DNA of 36,582 nucleotides, from positions 1 through 36,582 of the IMG/VR virus record IMGVR_UViG_3300043429_000348. One strand, written 5' to 3'. This document shows positions 1-6,008 of the stretch, piece by piece. This DNA is from a virus. Position 1 is the first letter of the stretch, and the number at the start of each line of letters is the position of its first letter. A program made the translations under genes and the position numbers. Under the pieces are notes generated by a model. It ran no database searches. It saw only the letters and a list, made by a program, of their open reading frames with translations, and was not told the origin of the DNA.

Positions 1-25
1 TGTGTTCACTTGCGCTTCCATTGTT
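1..25. repeat. Terminal direct repeat, left copy
   Basis: These 25 bases are identical to the last 25 bases of the window (36558-36582). The match stops exactly at the window ends, which is typical of an assembler closing a circular or circularly permuted genome. The ribosome binding site AAGGA (minus strand) of the gene that starts at 36578 lies just beyond this repeat, near base 30, so the join restores a normal gene start. Confidence 0.9.
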
Positions 26-58
26 TTTCCTTAGTTAATTTATCGTGTTTAAAAGTAT

Positions 59-253
59 CTATTTGATTCTCTTTGGTAAAGGGCTCCACGCCTGAAACCC
101 GCCATCTTTGTGCCACAGCCCAATCACCGCAACACCTCCATCAGTCAGTAGCAGCAACTTTCGGCCAACCGGAGGACTTCGTTTTGCAGGATCACGCCAA
201 TACACTTCTCCGGGTTTGGCGCTGCACGCAGGTAAATTTACGTTATCTCGCAT
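59..253 (-). CDS. Small conserved phage protein, unknown function
   Basis: This encodes 64 residues with no membrane segment. The core has the pattern YWRDPAKRSPPVGRKLLLLT, a glycine pair, then GLW and WSPLPKR. I recall this as a recurring small accessory protein of phages, with no known role. It lies 6 bases downstream of the HTH gene at 260-514 and is the last gene of the leftward operon before the contig join. The ATG at 253 lacks a clear Shine-Dalgarno sequence, so translation may be coupled to the gene before it. Confidence 0.65.
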   Translation of the reverse strand: MRDNVNLPACSAKPGEVYWRDPAKRSPPVGRKLLLLTDGGVAVIGLWHKDGGFQAWSPLPKRIK

Positions 254-259
254 TGATAA

Positions 260-514
260 TCATTTCTGAATTTGTGGAGCTTTCCAGTTGAGCTTAATTG
301 GCTCTAAATTAGCCCAGAACGAAATGCTTTTTTGCTTGCTTACGTAAAGACCAACCGTATCCGCTAAATAAACAATCTCGCCGTTTTTCGTCATCCATTT
401 AGGTCCTGTTTTGAGGCTCCGCATGTTCGCCAAGTGCGCCTTGCTGACTGACAATTGTTTAGCCGTCTCATCAACAGACAGATACTTCTGTTTTTTAACT
501 TGCGCCGTATCCAT
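260..514 (-). CDS. Small helix-turn-helix DNA-binding protein (excisionase/MerR-type fold)
   Basis: This 84-residue protein has the N-terminal pattern KYLSVDETAKQLSVSKAHLANM followed, in place of a second helix, by a short wing (GPKWMTKNGEIVYLAD). This is the layout of the HTH_17/excisionase-like family, which binds DNA as a small winged helix. The ATG at 514 is preceded by AGAGGTGG at good spacing. A GTG three codons upstream is a less likely start. No integrase was found, so an excision role has no partner here and a transcriptional role is as likely. Confidence 0.7.
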   Translation of the reverse strand: MDTAQVKKQKYLSVDETAKQLSVSKAHLANMRSLKTGPKWMTKNGEIVYLADTVGLYVSKQKSISFWANLEPIKLNWKAPQIQK

Positions 515-526
515 ATGCACCACCTC

Positions 527-715
527 TCAATGAGTAGGTTGATTGTCGATTCGCATGCGCATACGCTCCAGGATTGCGCGCATCCTCTCGGTAGCCTCGG
601 AAACTTCGGCAGAGTAAGTGCTGGATTTATAGTCGGCCATAACAGCCGCTTGTATATCAAGCGCCGCATCTTCTAAAAACCCTTGAAAATCATAACGATC
701 ATTTTCGTCAATCAT
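527..715 (-). CDS. Small hypothetical protein of the early operon
   Basis: The protein has 62 residues, is acidic at the N-terminus (MIDENDRYDF), and looks mainly helical, with a C-terminal stretch rich in Glu, Arg and Met. The start at 715 is chosen because AAAGGAGAC stands just upstream, although the frame stays open further upstream. It lies between the lipoprotein candidate and the HTH gene in the leftward operon. I do not recognise a family. Confidence 0.6.
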   Translation of the reverse strand: MIDENDRYDFQGFLEDAALDIQAAVMADYKSSTYSAEVSEATERMRAILERMRMRIDNQPTH

Positions 716-734
716 TTTTGTCTCCTTTGACTTG

Positions 735-932
735 TTACATAGGGCATGGGCCGTTAAACGGTGGCCATCCGTGCCTATCCTCTTCAGCGATTCCGCGCTC
801 TGCCTGAGACGTCCATATTTCGACCATCTGACAATAACGAGCCATCTCAATGTCATCGTCGTTATCTTTGCTGCACGCAGTAATTAATAACGCCGCACAA
901 CACATCAAAAACGGTTTAAAAAGTCGGCACAT
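735..932 (-). CDS. Putative small phage lipoprotein
   Basis: This 65-residue protein begins with a short positive region (MCRLFK), a hydrophobic stretch and a lipobox ending LLITAC, so Cys18 would be lipidated after cleavage by signal peptidase II. The mature part is acidic (SKDNDDDIEMARYC) and ends with a WPPFNGPCPM-like tail. Similar proteins with a YCxMV and GWP motif occur in many phages, with unknown role. The ATG at 932 is chosen because it puts the signal at the N-terminus. The first 17 bases overlap the gene upstream. Confidence 0.6.
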   Translation of the reverse strand: MCRLFKPFLMCCAALLITACSKDNDDDIEMARYCQMVEIWTSQAERGIAEEDRHGWPPFNGPCPM

Positions 933-1065
933 ATTTAGAAAGACTCCATCCAAAGCGGGCACCTGACCCTGCAAGAAAAAACGACACACAATCTTCGTAC
1001 TTGCCAGAAAATACAATGTGTCCTTTTTTGTTTTTAATCACGTGATCCCAGTTTTTCCAGTTCAT
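916..1065 (-). CDS. Small hypothetical protein, 49 residues
   Basis: A short basic N-terminus (MNWKNWDHVIKNKKGHIVF) is followed by a segment SGKYEDCVSFF. The start at 1065 has GGAG nine bases upstream, and the reading frame overlaps the end of the ribbon-helix-helix gene by 32 bases and the start of the lipoprotein gene by 17. The order and SD suggest a real translated gene. No family is recognised. Confidence 0.45.
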   Translation of the reverse strand: MNWKNWDHVIKNKKGHIVFSGKYEDCVSFFLAGSGARFGWSLSKYVPTF

Positions 1066-1219
1066 GTAAGTTAACTCCATCGGACTCAAGACCTTTTTTG
1101 ATGTAGAAAACAATCTGCCCTGCATAGGTTCTAGTGTTTAACTTAGCCTTCTTGCCTATCTCGTTTTTGAGGTATGTCGGAAGGCGAATCGATAGGGTGT
1201 TGCTTGGTTGGTTTTTCAT
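1034..1219 (-). CDS. Ribbon-helix-helix (Arc/MetJ-type) DNA-binding protein
   Basis: The protein has 61 residues. The pattern SNTLSIRLPTYLKNEIGKKA followed by NTRTYAGQIVFYIKKGLE gives a beta strand with alternating residues and two helices, which is the ribbon-helix-helix fold. It probably binds DNA as a dimer. The ATG at 1219 has a strong AAGGAGATC Shine-Dalgarno. A consensus sigma-70 promoter lies directly upstream (1253-1281), so the protein is the first gene of a sub-operon and may regulate that promoter itself, which is an inference. Confidence 0.75.
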   Translation of the reverse strand: MKNQPSNTLSIRLPTYLKNEIGKKAKLNTRTYAGQIVFYIKKGLESDGVNLHELEKLGSRD

Positions 1220-1252
1220 GTGTTGATCTCCTTTTTGTTCATGAATGTAAGA

Positions 1253-1281
1253 ATATTAGTACAAATACAGTCGTGTGTCAA
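1253..1281 (-). promoter_or_regulatory. Sigma-70 promoter for the ribbon-helix-helix gene
   Basis: Read on the minus strand, TTGACA (1276-1281) and TAATAT (1253-1258) are separated by 17 bases. Just downstream is TTACATTCATGAAC. This resembles the TACATGCAGT(A/G)AC sequence that follows the two promoters of the inverted cassette near 9.3 and 10.0 kb, so a shared operator is possible. Confidence 0.75.
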
Positions 1282-1299
1282 CAGGTGTATCGCAACAGA

Positions 1300-1665
1300 T
1301 TACAGATCTATCACGTAGGCAATGCTTACGCCGTCAATTGCTCCGTTCGGAGCGATCGGTGTGATGATGTATTTAGGCGGGATGGTTGCGCCAACTAATA
1401 CGCCGACTAGATTTGCGGCCATGTCTTTGAACGACGGGGTACCTGCCCCTGACATGTCGGACAGTTCTTTCGCGATTCCTGGGGCTATGGCAATTGCAAT
1501 GCCTGTAATCCCTGGATGTGTCCGTGTTGTGATGCTTGAGATAGTGGCAGACGTTGCAAAGTGGGATAGTTTGTCTATCCCTGTTATGTCATCTGCCATC
1601 GAGTTTTGAGCGACTCCAATTGAGGACAAAAGCAGAACAATTTTTGCGATGATCTTCAATGGCAT
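1300..1665 (-). CDS. YfiM-like exported protein (DUF2279-type)
   Basis: This encodes 121 residues with a cleavable signal peptide (MPLKIIAKIVLLLSSIGVAQNSMA, cut likely after SMA). The mature start, DDITGIDKLSHFATSATISS, carries the D-K-x-x-H-F motif of the YfiM family, and later IAIAPGIAKELSDM and DMAANLVGVLVGATI match its two further conserved helices. The family is a small envelope protein of unknown function, and phages carry versions near lysis or accessory genes. Its start overlaps the stop of the upstream Cys-rich gene as TAATG, so the two are probably coupled. A truncated relative lies at 32080-32169. Confidence 0.65.
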   Translation of the reverse strand: MPLKIIAKIVLLLSSIGVAQNSMADDITGIDKLSHFATSATISSITTRTHPGITGIAIAIAPGIAKELSDMSGAGTPSFKDMAANLVGVLVGATIPPKYIITPIAPNGAIDGVSIAYVIDL

Positions 1666-1826
1666 TACGCGATGTCTTTGTGTTTAGTCATGCAATCACA
1701 AGCACGCCTTCCTTGCTCACATGATCCTCGGCAGACTGGGGATGTGCGATTTGATGAAAAAACAACAATCGACAGCATTCCTCCGATTGCAACCAAGACA
1801 TATATGGCAATCAACAAATTGATCAT
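1665..1826 (-). CDS. Cys-rich single-pass membrane micropeptide
   Basis: This 53-residue gene has a hydrophobic N-terminal segment (INLLIAIYVLVAIGGMLSIVV) and a C-terminal part with four cysteines arranged VCRGSCEQGRRACDCM. ATGA and TAATG overlaps with both neighbours (1823-2134 upstream, 1300-1665 downstream) and a purine-rich GAAAG before the ATG support translation. The C-C-C-C tail resembles small Cys-rich tails seen in phage accessory proteins, perhaps metal binding. The function is unknown. Confidence 0.6.
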   Translation of the reverse strand: MINLLIAIYVLVAIGGMLSIVVFSSNRTSPVCRGSCEQGRRACDCMTKHKDIA

Positions 1827-2134
1827 CTTTCAACGTCTTTCACAAATGTGCCGTCTGGCATTAGCGTGCCTTTTCGGTCTTTGATTTGGTCATACGCTCC
1901 TGCCAAGCATTTGACAATGCTGATATCTCGTAAAGCGCAGTAGTTGATTAAGCAAACCAGCACATCGCCTACAGCATCTTGGATAGCATCATGGTCGCGT
2001 TTGCCTTCGGCATCGCATAGTTCGCCCAACTCGCTAACCGCCTTTAGAAGCTGACTGCTTGGCGTTGCGTTAGGGATAATCTTGCGTGCTTCTGCCCACC
2101 TGATAACTTTCATTTCGAGATCATTCCAACTCAT
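1823..2134 (-). CDS. MazG-like nucleotide pyrophosphohydrolase
   Basis: The protein has 103 residues. The core KAVSELGELCDAEGKRDHDA then IQDAVGDVLVCLINYC fits the all-alpha NTP pyrophosphohydrolase superfamily. The helix-borne Glu residues (SELGEL) and the Asp of GDVL form the Mg2+ site that cleaves nucleoside triphosphates to monophosphates. In phages such enzymes may adjust nucleotide or ppGpp pools. The start at 2134 is chosen over upstream codons because GAAGGGG precedes it. It is part of a run of overlapping leftward genes. Confidence 0.75.
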   Translation of the reverse strand: MSWNDLEMKVIRWAEARKIIPNATPSSQLLKAVSELGELCDAEGKRDHDAIQDAVGDVLVCLINYCALRDISIVKCLAGAYDQIKDRKGTLMPDGTFVKDVER

Positions 2135-2343
2135 AAAATCCCCTTCAAATAGTCGTCGGTCACGCATTGGCTAACGCATTCAAGTTTTTGCAAAGCCACC
2201 TCAAGAGCACGCCTTAAGTCGTCAATCTCCTCCTGCATGCGTGCCTGTATCATTGAGTCGTTAACGATGCCTGTGTGTATATCGCAACGCTCAACCCATG
2301 TCGGGATGTGACGACGAGCTGAGATTTTTTTGTTTGATCTCAT
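2131..2343 (-). CDS. Small coiled-coil hypothetical protein
   Basis: This 70-residue protein has a basic N-terminus (MRSNKKISARRH) and a C-terminal heptad-like helix (MQEEIDDLRRALEVALQKLE). Its ATG overlaps the stop codon of the Ala-rich gene (ATGA) and its end overlaps the MazG-like gene by 4 bases. I recognise no family. A short self-associating helix is the only visible property. Confidence 0.55.
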   Translation of the reverse strand: MRSNKKISARRHIPTWVERCDIHTGIVNDSMIQARMQEEIDDLRRALEVALQKLECVSQCVTDDYLKGIL

Positions 2344-2987
2344 TCCACCACCTCAGCTTTCCGTAAGACGGCACCAAACCTGCGGCGGAATTCTGCCGCT
2401 TGAGCGTCCCGCACTGCGTCCCACGCTGCGGCCCGCTCTGCGAAGCTTACTGCGACCCTAGTTGCGGCCCGCGCTGCGGCATTCGCTGCGTCCCACGCTG
2501 CATCCAACGCTGCATCCCTCGCTGCGTCACTAACTGCATACCACACTGCCGGATTCACCGCGGCATTCGCTGCGGCATGGGCTGCGTCCCACGCTACAGC
2601 ACTTTCTGCGGCCCGCGCTGCGGCATTGGCTGCGTCCCACGCTGCGTCCCGCGCTGCGGACCACGCTGCAAATAACTCATCATCAGTTGCGTCTCCGGTC
2701 GCGTATCGCTCTGCGACATCTAAAGCATTAATAGATCGTTGGTCTGGCATAAGGTGCTGGACTTGTCTTGCGCACCACACTGCAAACAACCGTGCGTCTC
2801 TGTCAATACCGTCTACTGTGTGCAAACACCATATCGCATCCTCGATACCATTGCTGTCTAAGATGGTTATGATTGATAGCGGTTCATCGTCTGATTTAGT
2901 TTTCTTAAGATTACGCAAAAGTTTTTTCCATCCATCAAAGCATGGTTGGTTAGTCCTAATCTTATTTAATGTCGTGTAGTAGGTCAT
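2340..2987 (-). CDS. Alanine-rich helical repeat protein (Imm-5-like family)
   Basis: The protein has 215 residues. Residues 1-105 form an ordinary domain (CLHTVDGIDRDARLFAVWCA, then ALDVAERYATGDATDDELFA). From about 108 to 195 come repeats of DAAWDAANAAARAA type with Trp, Asp and Arg at regular places, which should form long amphipathic helices. The combination of AERYATGDATDDEL with Ala repeats matches proteins I recall as Imm-5-like putative immunity proteins, common in phages and bacteria with no proven role. The DNA shows the repeat as GCTGCGTCCCACGCTGC-type units (about 2400-2680). ATGA overlaps join it to both neighbours. Confidence 0.6.
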   Translation of the reverse strand: MTYYTTLNKIRTNQPCFDGWKKLLRNLKKTKSDDEPLSIITILDSNGIEDAIWCLHTVDGIDRDARLFAVWCARQVQHLMPDQRSINALDVAERYATGDATDDELFAAWSAARDAAWDAANAAARAAESAVAWDAAHAAANAAVNPAVWYAVSDAARDAALDAAWDAANAAARAATRVAVSFAERAAAWDAVRDAQAAEFRRRFGAVLRKAEVVE

Positions 2988-3316
2988 TCATTTTCCTTTG
3001 CAAGCTCAGCGGCAGCGCGGACAATGGCGCGGCGTGTAGCGGCGCATGGGTCGAGATTGAAAGACTCAAGCACCTTGATGCCAGATGAGTGCCTGACCTC
3101 AACGCTTCCGCGCCCTATATAAATTTCAAATAACAACTTCACCGCCAAGCGCAGCGCATCGTCATCATCGGTAAGAGGATTAAATAGAGACTTGTCTTTA
3201 GTTAGCTCTTGTCCAACCCACAGATACAAAAGGTTTCCGGCATCGCATTTCAAGTGACCTTTAATATGCAATTGCAGTGCTTTTGCGGCGGATTCTAGTA
3301 GTTCTAGATCACTCAT
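2984..3316 (-). CDS. Conserved phage protein, unknown function
   Basis: This encodes 110 residues. The patterns FNPLTDDDDALRLAVKL and CAATRRAIVRAAAELAK recur in a family of phage early proteins I have seen in many tailed phages without assigned role. The protein appears soluble and helical. The ATG at 3316 follows a strong GGAGGG. It is the first gene of an overlapping set that runs down to 1300. Confidence 0.65.
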   Translation of the reverse strand: MSDLELLESAAKALQLHIKGHLKCDAGNLLYLWVGQELTKDKSLFNPLTDDDDALRLAVKLLFEIYIGRGSVEVRHSSGIKVLESFNLDPCAATRRAIVRAAAELAKENE

Positions 3317-3416
3317 TATTACCCTCCGATTGATCGATGGCGTAGATGTCAGCGCCCCAAAATCTGCGTCTAAAAAATGTCAATAAGTCTATCACAACTC
3401 GTGCTTGATATGACTA

Positions 3417-3434
3417 CTTTTTAGCACTAAAAAG
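3417..3434. other. AT-rich palindrome at the end of the SSB gene
   Basis: CTTTTTAG and CTAAAAAG are perfect inverted arms of 8 bases separated by CA, and they cover the SSB stop codon. On the minus strand it could form a weak terminator or processing hairpin between SSB and the downstream accessory genes. The 3317-3426 gap holds nothing else clear. Confidence 0.4.
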
Positions 3435-3846
3435 GGATATCGTCATCAATATCAGACAAGTCTGCACTTGCTTTAACTGTGTCTGGTTTGCTTTGTGTGT
3501 GCTCTTTTCTGCCTTCTCCGGTGCCTCCAAGGAGTTTTATAGAGTCGGCTCTAATCTCTGTTGATTGTTTTTCTATCCCGTCTTTGTCTTGATACTTGCG
3601 AGTAACGATCTTGCCGCTTACATAGACAAGAGTGCCTTTTTTTACCCAGGTTTGGACAATTTCTGCCAGCTTTCCAAAGACGCTCACGCGATGCCATTCG
3701 GTCGCCTCGCGTTTTTCTCCTGTTGCTTTGTCCGTCCATTTTTCTGTTGTTGCGATCGAAAACGACGCTACGGTGTCGCCGTTTTGCAGGCTGCGAACGT
3801 CAGGATCGCGCCCGACGTGTCCAATAATTTGCGCTTGATTTAACAC
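3427..3846 (-). CDS. ssb: Single-stranded DNA-binding protein
   Basis: The protein has 139 residues. The N-terminal OB fold is recognisable (NQAQIIGHVGRDPDVRSLQN, then WHRVSVFGKLAEIVQTWVKKG and LVYVSGKIVTRKYQDKDG), followed by a variable linker and the classic acidic tip DIDDDIPF, which recruits replication and recombination partners. It coats single-stranded DNA, here presumably with Erf and the YqaJ nuclease encoded just upstream. The start is taken as GTG at 3846, seven bases after AAGGAGC. It overlaps the nuclease gene by 7 bases. Confidence 0.93.
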   Translation of the reverse strand: MLNQAQIIGHVGRDPDVRSLQNGDTVASFSIATTEKWTDKATGEKREATEWHRVSVFGKLAEIVQTWVKKGTLVYVSGKIVTRKYQDKDGIEKQSTEIRADSIKLLGGTGEGRKEHTQSKPDTVKASADLSDIDDDIPF

Positions 3847-4457
3847 TTGCTGCTCCTTGAATTAAGTAGTTCGACGGTTTTAGAAACTTCCGCAAGGAAA
3901 ATGCTTACAGCCTCGCTGTATTGATCAATCAATAACTGATCTCGCTCAACTCTGATGATCTCGAGCATTAAATGCTCTGGTAGGCGCGGGTCGAAGCTAA
4001 CAAAGTCAACCCATTGCCGACCCGTGCAGGCCATTTGCCATTGCATCTGAGGTATGTACTTAGACGGCGCTTTTTTGCTTGTCAGCGTCTCAATGTGCGT
4101 TTTTGTCTCTGGGCACTTGATCTCAATGAGTCCGTCATCCCCTACCAAGCCATCTGGGCTTGCACCGGCCATCGCAATAGTCGGATGGTCAACAAAGCCG
4201 ACCTCGGTCACGATTAACCCTGTTTCTGTCTCATATGCCGACCTTGCCATCGGCTCGCATTCAACACCCCATTGCATAGCAGCAGACGTAAATCCTGGCG
4301 TGCTTTTGCCTGTCAGGCGCTCGGCAACTAGATCGATGCGGTAATTGGCCCGCGCTGCGGCCTCTCCGGTTTTGATCGTTGCCAGGACATCAGATAATCG
4401 GCTTGCCGTAACTTTGCCAAGCCTAGCCGCGAACCATTCTTCGCTGCGCTGGTCCAT
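3840..4457 (-). CDS. YqaJ/lambda-exonuclease-type recombination nuclease
   Basis: The protein has 205 residues. It starts QRSEEWFAARLGKVTASRL, the typical start of the YqaJ family. The catalytic core shows GVECEPMAR, then GASPDGLV (Asp) and IEIKCPETK (E-x-K), the PD-(D/E)xK metal site. Such enzymes chew 5 prime strands of duplex ends and pass 3 prime tails to an annealing protein. Erf is encoded directly upstream with TAATG overlap and SSB directly downstream, so the three form one recombination module. Confidence 0.9.
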   Translation of the reverse strand: MDQRSEEWFAARLGKVTASRLSDVLATIKTGEAAARANYRIDLVAERLTGKSTPGFTSAAMQWGVECEPMARSAYETETGLIVTEVGFVDHPTIAMAGASPDGLVGDDGLIEIKCPETKTHIETLTSKKAPSKYIPQMQWQMACTGRQWVDFVSFDPRLPEHLMLEIIRVERDQLLIDQYSEAVSIFLAEVSKTVELLNSRSSKC

Positions 4458-5080
4458 TATTCGGCCGCCTTTTGTGCTGCTGCTTTAAGCGATGCGCCGT
4501 GTTTTTGCCAAAACGCAGCTTTTTCCGGGCTCTTTGCCAACTTTCCGAAAGCCGCTGCTAGAGCTTCTTGACCAGCTAAAGCCGCTTCGCGCAATCCAGA
4601 CAGGTGCTCTGTCTCGTATGTCTCAATATCCATAACCGGAGCACGCTGCACCACATGCGTCACGGCATCGGCATCGTTATCGCCCTCGGTCGGAATACAA
4701 AATGTCTGAAATGCCGCGTATTTATAAGCCGCCGACATTGCCTTATTTGTAGCCTTGTCTGCGCTATCCATTGCCTCGCCGTAGGTCTTAACCGTGTGCT
4801 TGCTGCCGTCGTGACTAGACACAAAGTCAAACTCAGCCTCGACAACGACCGAGAACAACACACCACCTTTAGCACTTGCACGCTCGGTCAGTTCACGCGA
4901 CAAGATGCGCGGCATGATCACTAGGCCATGCTTTGCCATAACCGGGGCCAGAGCGTTGTAAACGTCATCGATCCCACGAAATGAGTAGCCCTGCTGTTGA
5001 TTTTTGCGGCTCTTGCTAATCCCATCTTGGGCAATCTCAGCCGATACTGCTGCGATCAATTGATAAACTGTTTTGCTCAT
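4457..5080 (-). CDS. erf: ERF-family single-strand annealing recombinase
   Basis: The protein has 207 residues, near the size of P22 Erf (204). The conserved N-terminal domain includes RKNQQQGYSFRGIDDVYNAL, APVMAKHGLVIMPRIL, TYGEAMDSADKATNKAMSAA and YKYAAFQTFCIPTEG. It anneals complementary single strands and can circularise a terminally redundant phage genome after injection. The C-terminal 60 residues are Ala-rich and variable. The ATG at 5080 is preferred over the open frame upstream because it gives the usual MSKxVYQLI start. It works with the YqaJ nuclease and SSB. Confidence 0.92.
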   Translation of the reverse strand: MSKTVYQLIAAVSAEIAQDGISKSRKNQQQGYSFRGIDDVYNALAPVMAKHGLVIMPRILSRELTERASAKGGVLFSVVVEAEFDFVSSHDGSKHTVKTYGEAMDSADKATNKAMSAAYKYAAFQTFCIPTEGDNDADAVTHVVQRAPVMDIETYETEHLSGLREAALAGQEALAAAFGKLAKSPEKAAFWQKHGASLKAAAQKAAE

Positions 5081-5099
5081 GTTTGGCTCTTTTAAATAA

Positions 5100-5420
5100 T
5101 CAATCATCAAACGCTTCGTCTTGTGCCATTTCGTCAGCGTCAATAGTCGCCGACTCTTCCCAATATCCGACTATTTGGGCGTACAACATGCGACCGGCTT
5201 TTTCAAACTTTTTTGCTTTCAAAGCCTCGATTAATTCGACAACCTGGATATCATTAAAAGCTTCGAGAAAATTATCTTCGCTCCACGGGTAATGTTTTTC
5301 GCCTTCTGCCATCAGCCTTTCCCTGGCTGCAAAAAATAATCGCTCGAATTCGTCGCCAGAAAAGAAGTCTTGGCGCCGCATGTATCTTTCGAGGTCTATT
5401 GTTACCGCGCAATGTTTCAT
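5100..5420 (-). CDS. First gene of the leftward early operon, unknown function
   Basis: The protein has 106 residues and is acidic at the C-terminus (ESATIDADEMAQDEAFDD). A recognisable stretch is DDFFSGDEF-like (QDFFSGDEFERLFFAARERL) followed by ALKAKKFEKAGRMLYAQIVG. No family is assigned. It stands 19 bases upstream of erf and directly below the divergent promoter region, so it is probably the first product of leftward transcription. The Shine-Dalgarno is weak. Confidence 0.6.
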   Translation of the reverse strand: MKHCAVTIDLERYMRRQDFFSGDEFERLFFAARERLMAEGEKHYPWSEDNFLEAFNDIQVVELIEALKAKKFEKAGRMLYAQIVGYWEESATIDADEMAQDEAFDD

Positions 5421-5581
5421 GATGTTTCTGTGTGCTCGTTAGCGACAAAAGAAGTTTAACAGAACACAAACGCAAACGCAAGCACTCTCTACACGTGCGC
5501 CAAACGGTGTCAATGTATAGAACACTTGACTCAGACGCGATCGGCCTGTATAGTAGTCTTGTGCTTAAAGTAGGGGGACAC
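5421..5581. promoter_or_regulatory. Divergent early control region
   Basis: Two -35 boxes stand back to back as GTCAA..TTGAC: TGTCAA (5508-5513; TTGACA on the minus strand) and TTGACT (5526-5531; plus strand). The plus promoter continues to TATAGT at 5549-5554 with a 17-base spacer and serves the Cro-like gene. The minus promoter has only a weak TAGAGA at 16 bases. Tandem ACGCAA hexamers (about 5468-5481) and CACGTG (5492-5497) are possible operator elements for the Cro-like protein. Confidence 0.65.
5526..5554 (+). promoter_or_regulatory. Rightward early promoter
   Basis: TTGACT and TATAGT with a 17-base spacer stand 28 bases before the GTG start of the Cro-like gene. This is a near-consensus sigma-70 promoter and is the likely start of rightward early transcription. 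Confidence 0.75.
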
Positions 5582-5836
5582 GTGAACGAAAAAGACGAAA
5601 GCAAAGAGCACTTAAAGCGTGCAATAGATATAGCAGGCGGTTTTCAAAAATTTGGGCGGTTGATGACAGTCAATGGCCCAAAAGGTGTAACTAGGTGCTG
5701 TGTCCATTTGTGGCTTAAGCCTGGGAAAAAAGTCCCGGCTGAATACTGTCCTGATATTGAAAAAGCCACTGGTGTTCTGTGCGAACAAATCCGACCTGAT
5801 GTTAACTGGGCGGTTGTAAGGGGTGTCAAAAGTTAA
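5582..5836 (+). CDS. Cro-like (YdaS family) helix-turn-helix regulator
   Basis: The protein has 84 residues. LKRAIDIAGGFQKFGRLMTV begins the DNA-binding domain, then LWLKPGKKVPAEYCPDIEKA and TGVLCEQIRPDVNW match the end of YdaS/Cro-type domains (VPAExxxxIExATG...RPD). The loop between the helices (NGPKGVTRCCVH) is longer than usual. It probably represses the divergent early promoters. Start is GTG at 5582 after AGGGGGA. No CI-type partner repressor was found anywhere in the genome, which is unusual for a lambdoid layout. Confidence 0.8.
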   Translation: MNEKDESKEHLKRAIDIAGGFQKFGRLMTVNGPKGVTRCCVHLWLKPGKKVPAEYCPDIEKATGVLCEQIRPDVNWAVVRGVKS

Positions 5837-5867
5837 TTTAATTGATGCAAAACTGAGTTAATTTGTT

Positions 5868-5873
5868 TATAGT
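5868..5873 (+). promoter_or_regulatory. Possible promoter -10 box for the leader RNA
   Basis: TATAGT stands 7-8 bases upstream of the GACC that forms the base of the C4-like fold, so a transcript starting there would begin exactly at the structured RNA. No good -35 box is at standard spacing; TTGATG (5842-5847) is 20 bases away. The RNA could equally be cut out of the early transcript. Confidence 0.4.
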
Positions 5874-5878
5874 GTTAC

Positions 5879-5961
5879 TAGACCCGGCTAGGTTGGAAGT
5901 CATGAGCCAACCGAAAAGCGAGCCTCCCGTCTGCCGGTCTACATGCGCCGTGAGAAGCGCA
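5879..5961 (+). ncRNA. C4-antisense-RNA-like structured RNA
   Basis: A closed multi-stem fold is visible: GACC-C-GGC (5881-5888) pairs with GCCGGTC (5933-5939); inside it GGTTGG (5891-5896) pairs with CCAACC (5907-5912), followed by single-stranded GAAAAGCGAGCCTCCCGTCT. A second hairpin follows (TGCGC 5944-5948 with GCGCA 5957-5961). The order, the GGTTGGAAG hairpin and GCGAGCCTCCCGTCTGCCGG segment resemble, from memory, the C4 antisense RNA family of phages P1 and P7, which silences an antirepressor message. The downstream gene here is the replication initiator, so the target would differ. Confidence 0.6.
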
Positions 5962-5968
5962 AAAGGCT

Positions 5969-6008
5969 GGTATCGATACAGTCTCCATTGGGGACGGTCT
6001 TAGATACC
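5969..6008 (+). other. Alternative (anti-sequestering) hairpin in the leader
   Basis: GGTATC (5969-5974) can pair with GATACC (6003-6008), enclosing a second perfect hairpin GTCTCC-ATT-GGGGAC (5981-5995). This structure uses the same bases as the start-codon-masking duplex 5980-6003/6052-6076, so the two are mutually exclusive. If it forms, the initiator start codon is free. Confidence 0.55.

Noticed and set aside
260-514. Excisionase as proof of a temperate phage
   Set aside because: The HTH fold is shared with many regulators, and no integrase or attachment site was found.
2400-2675. A plus-strand Cys/Pro-rich frame (CGPRCGIRC type)
   Set aside because: This is the shadow of the alanine-rich repeat gene on the minus strand, which has ATGA overlaps on both sides.
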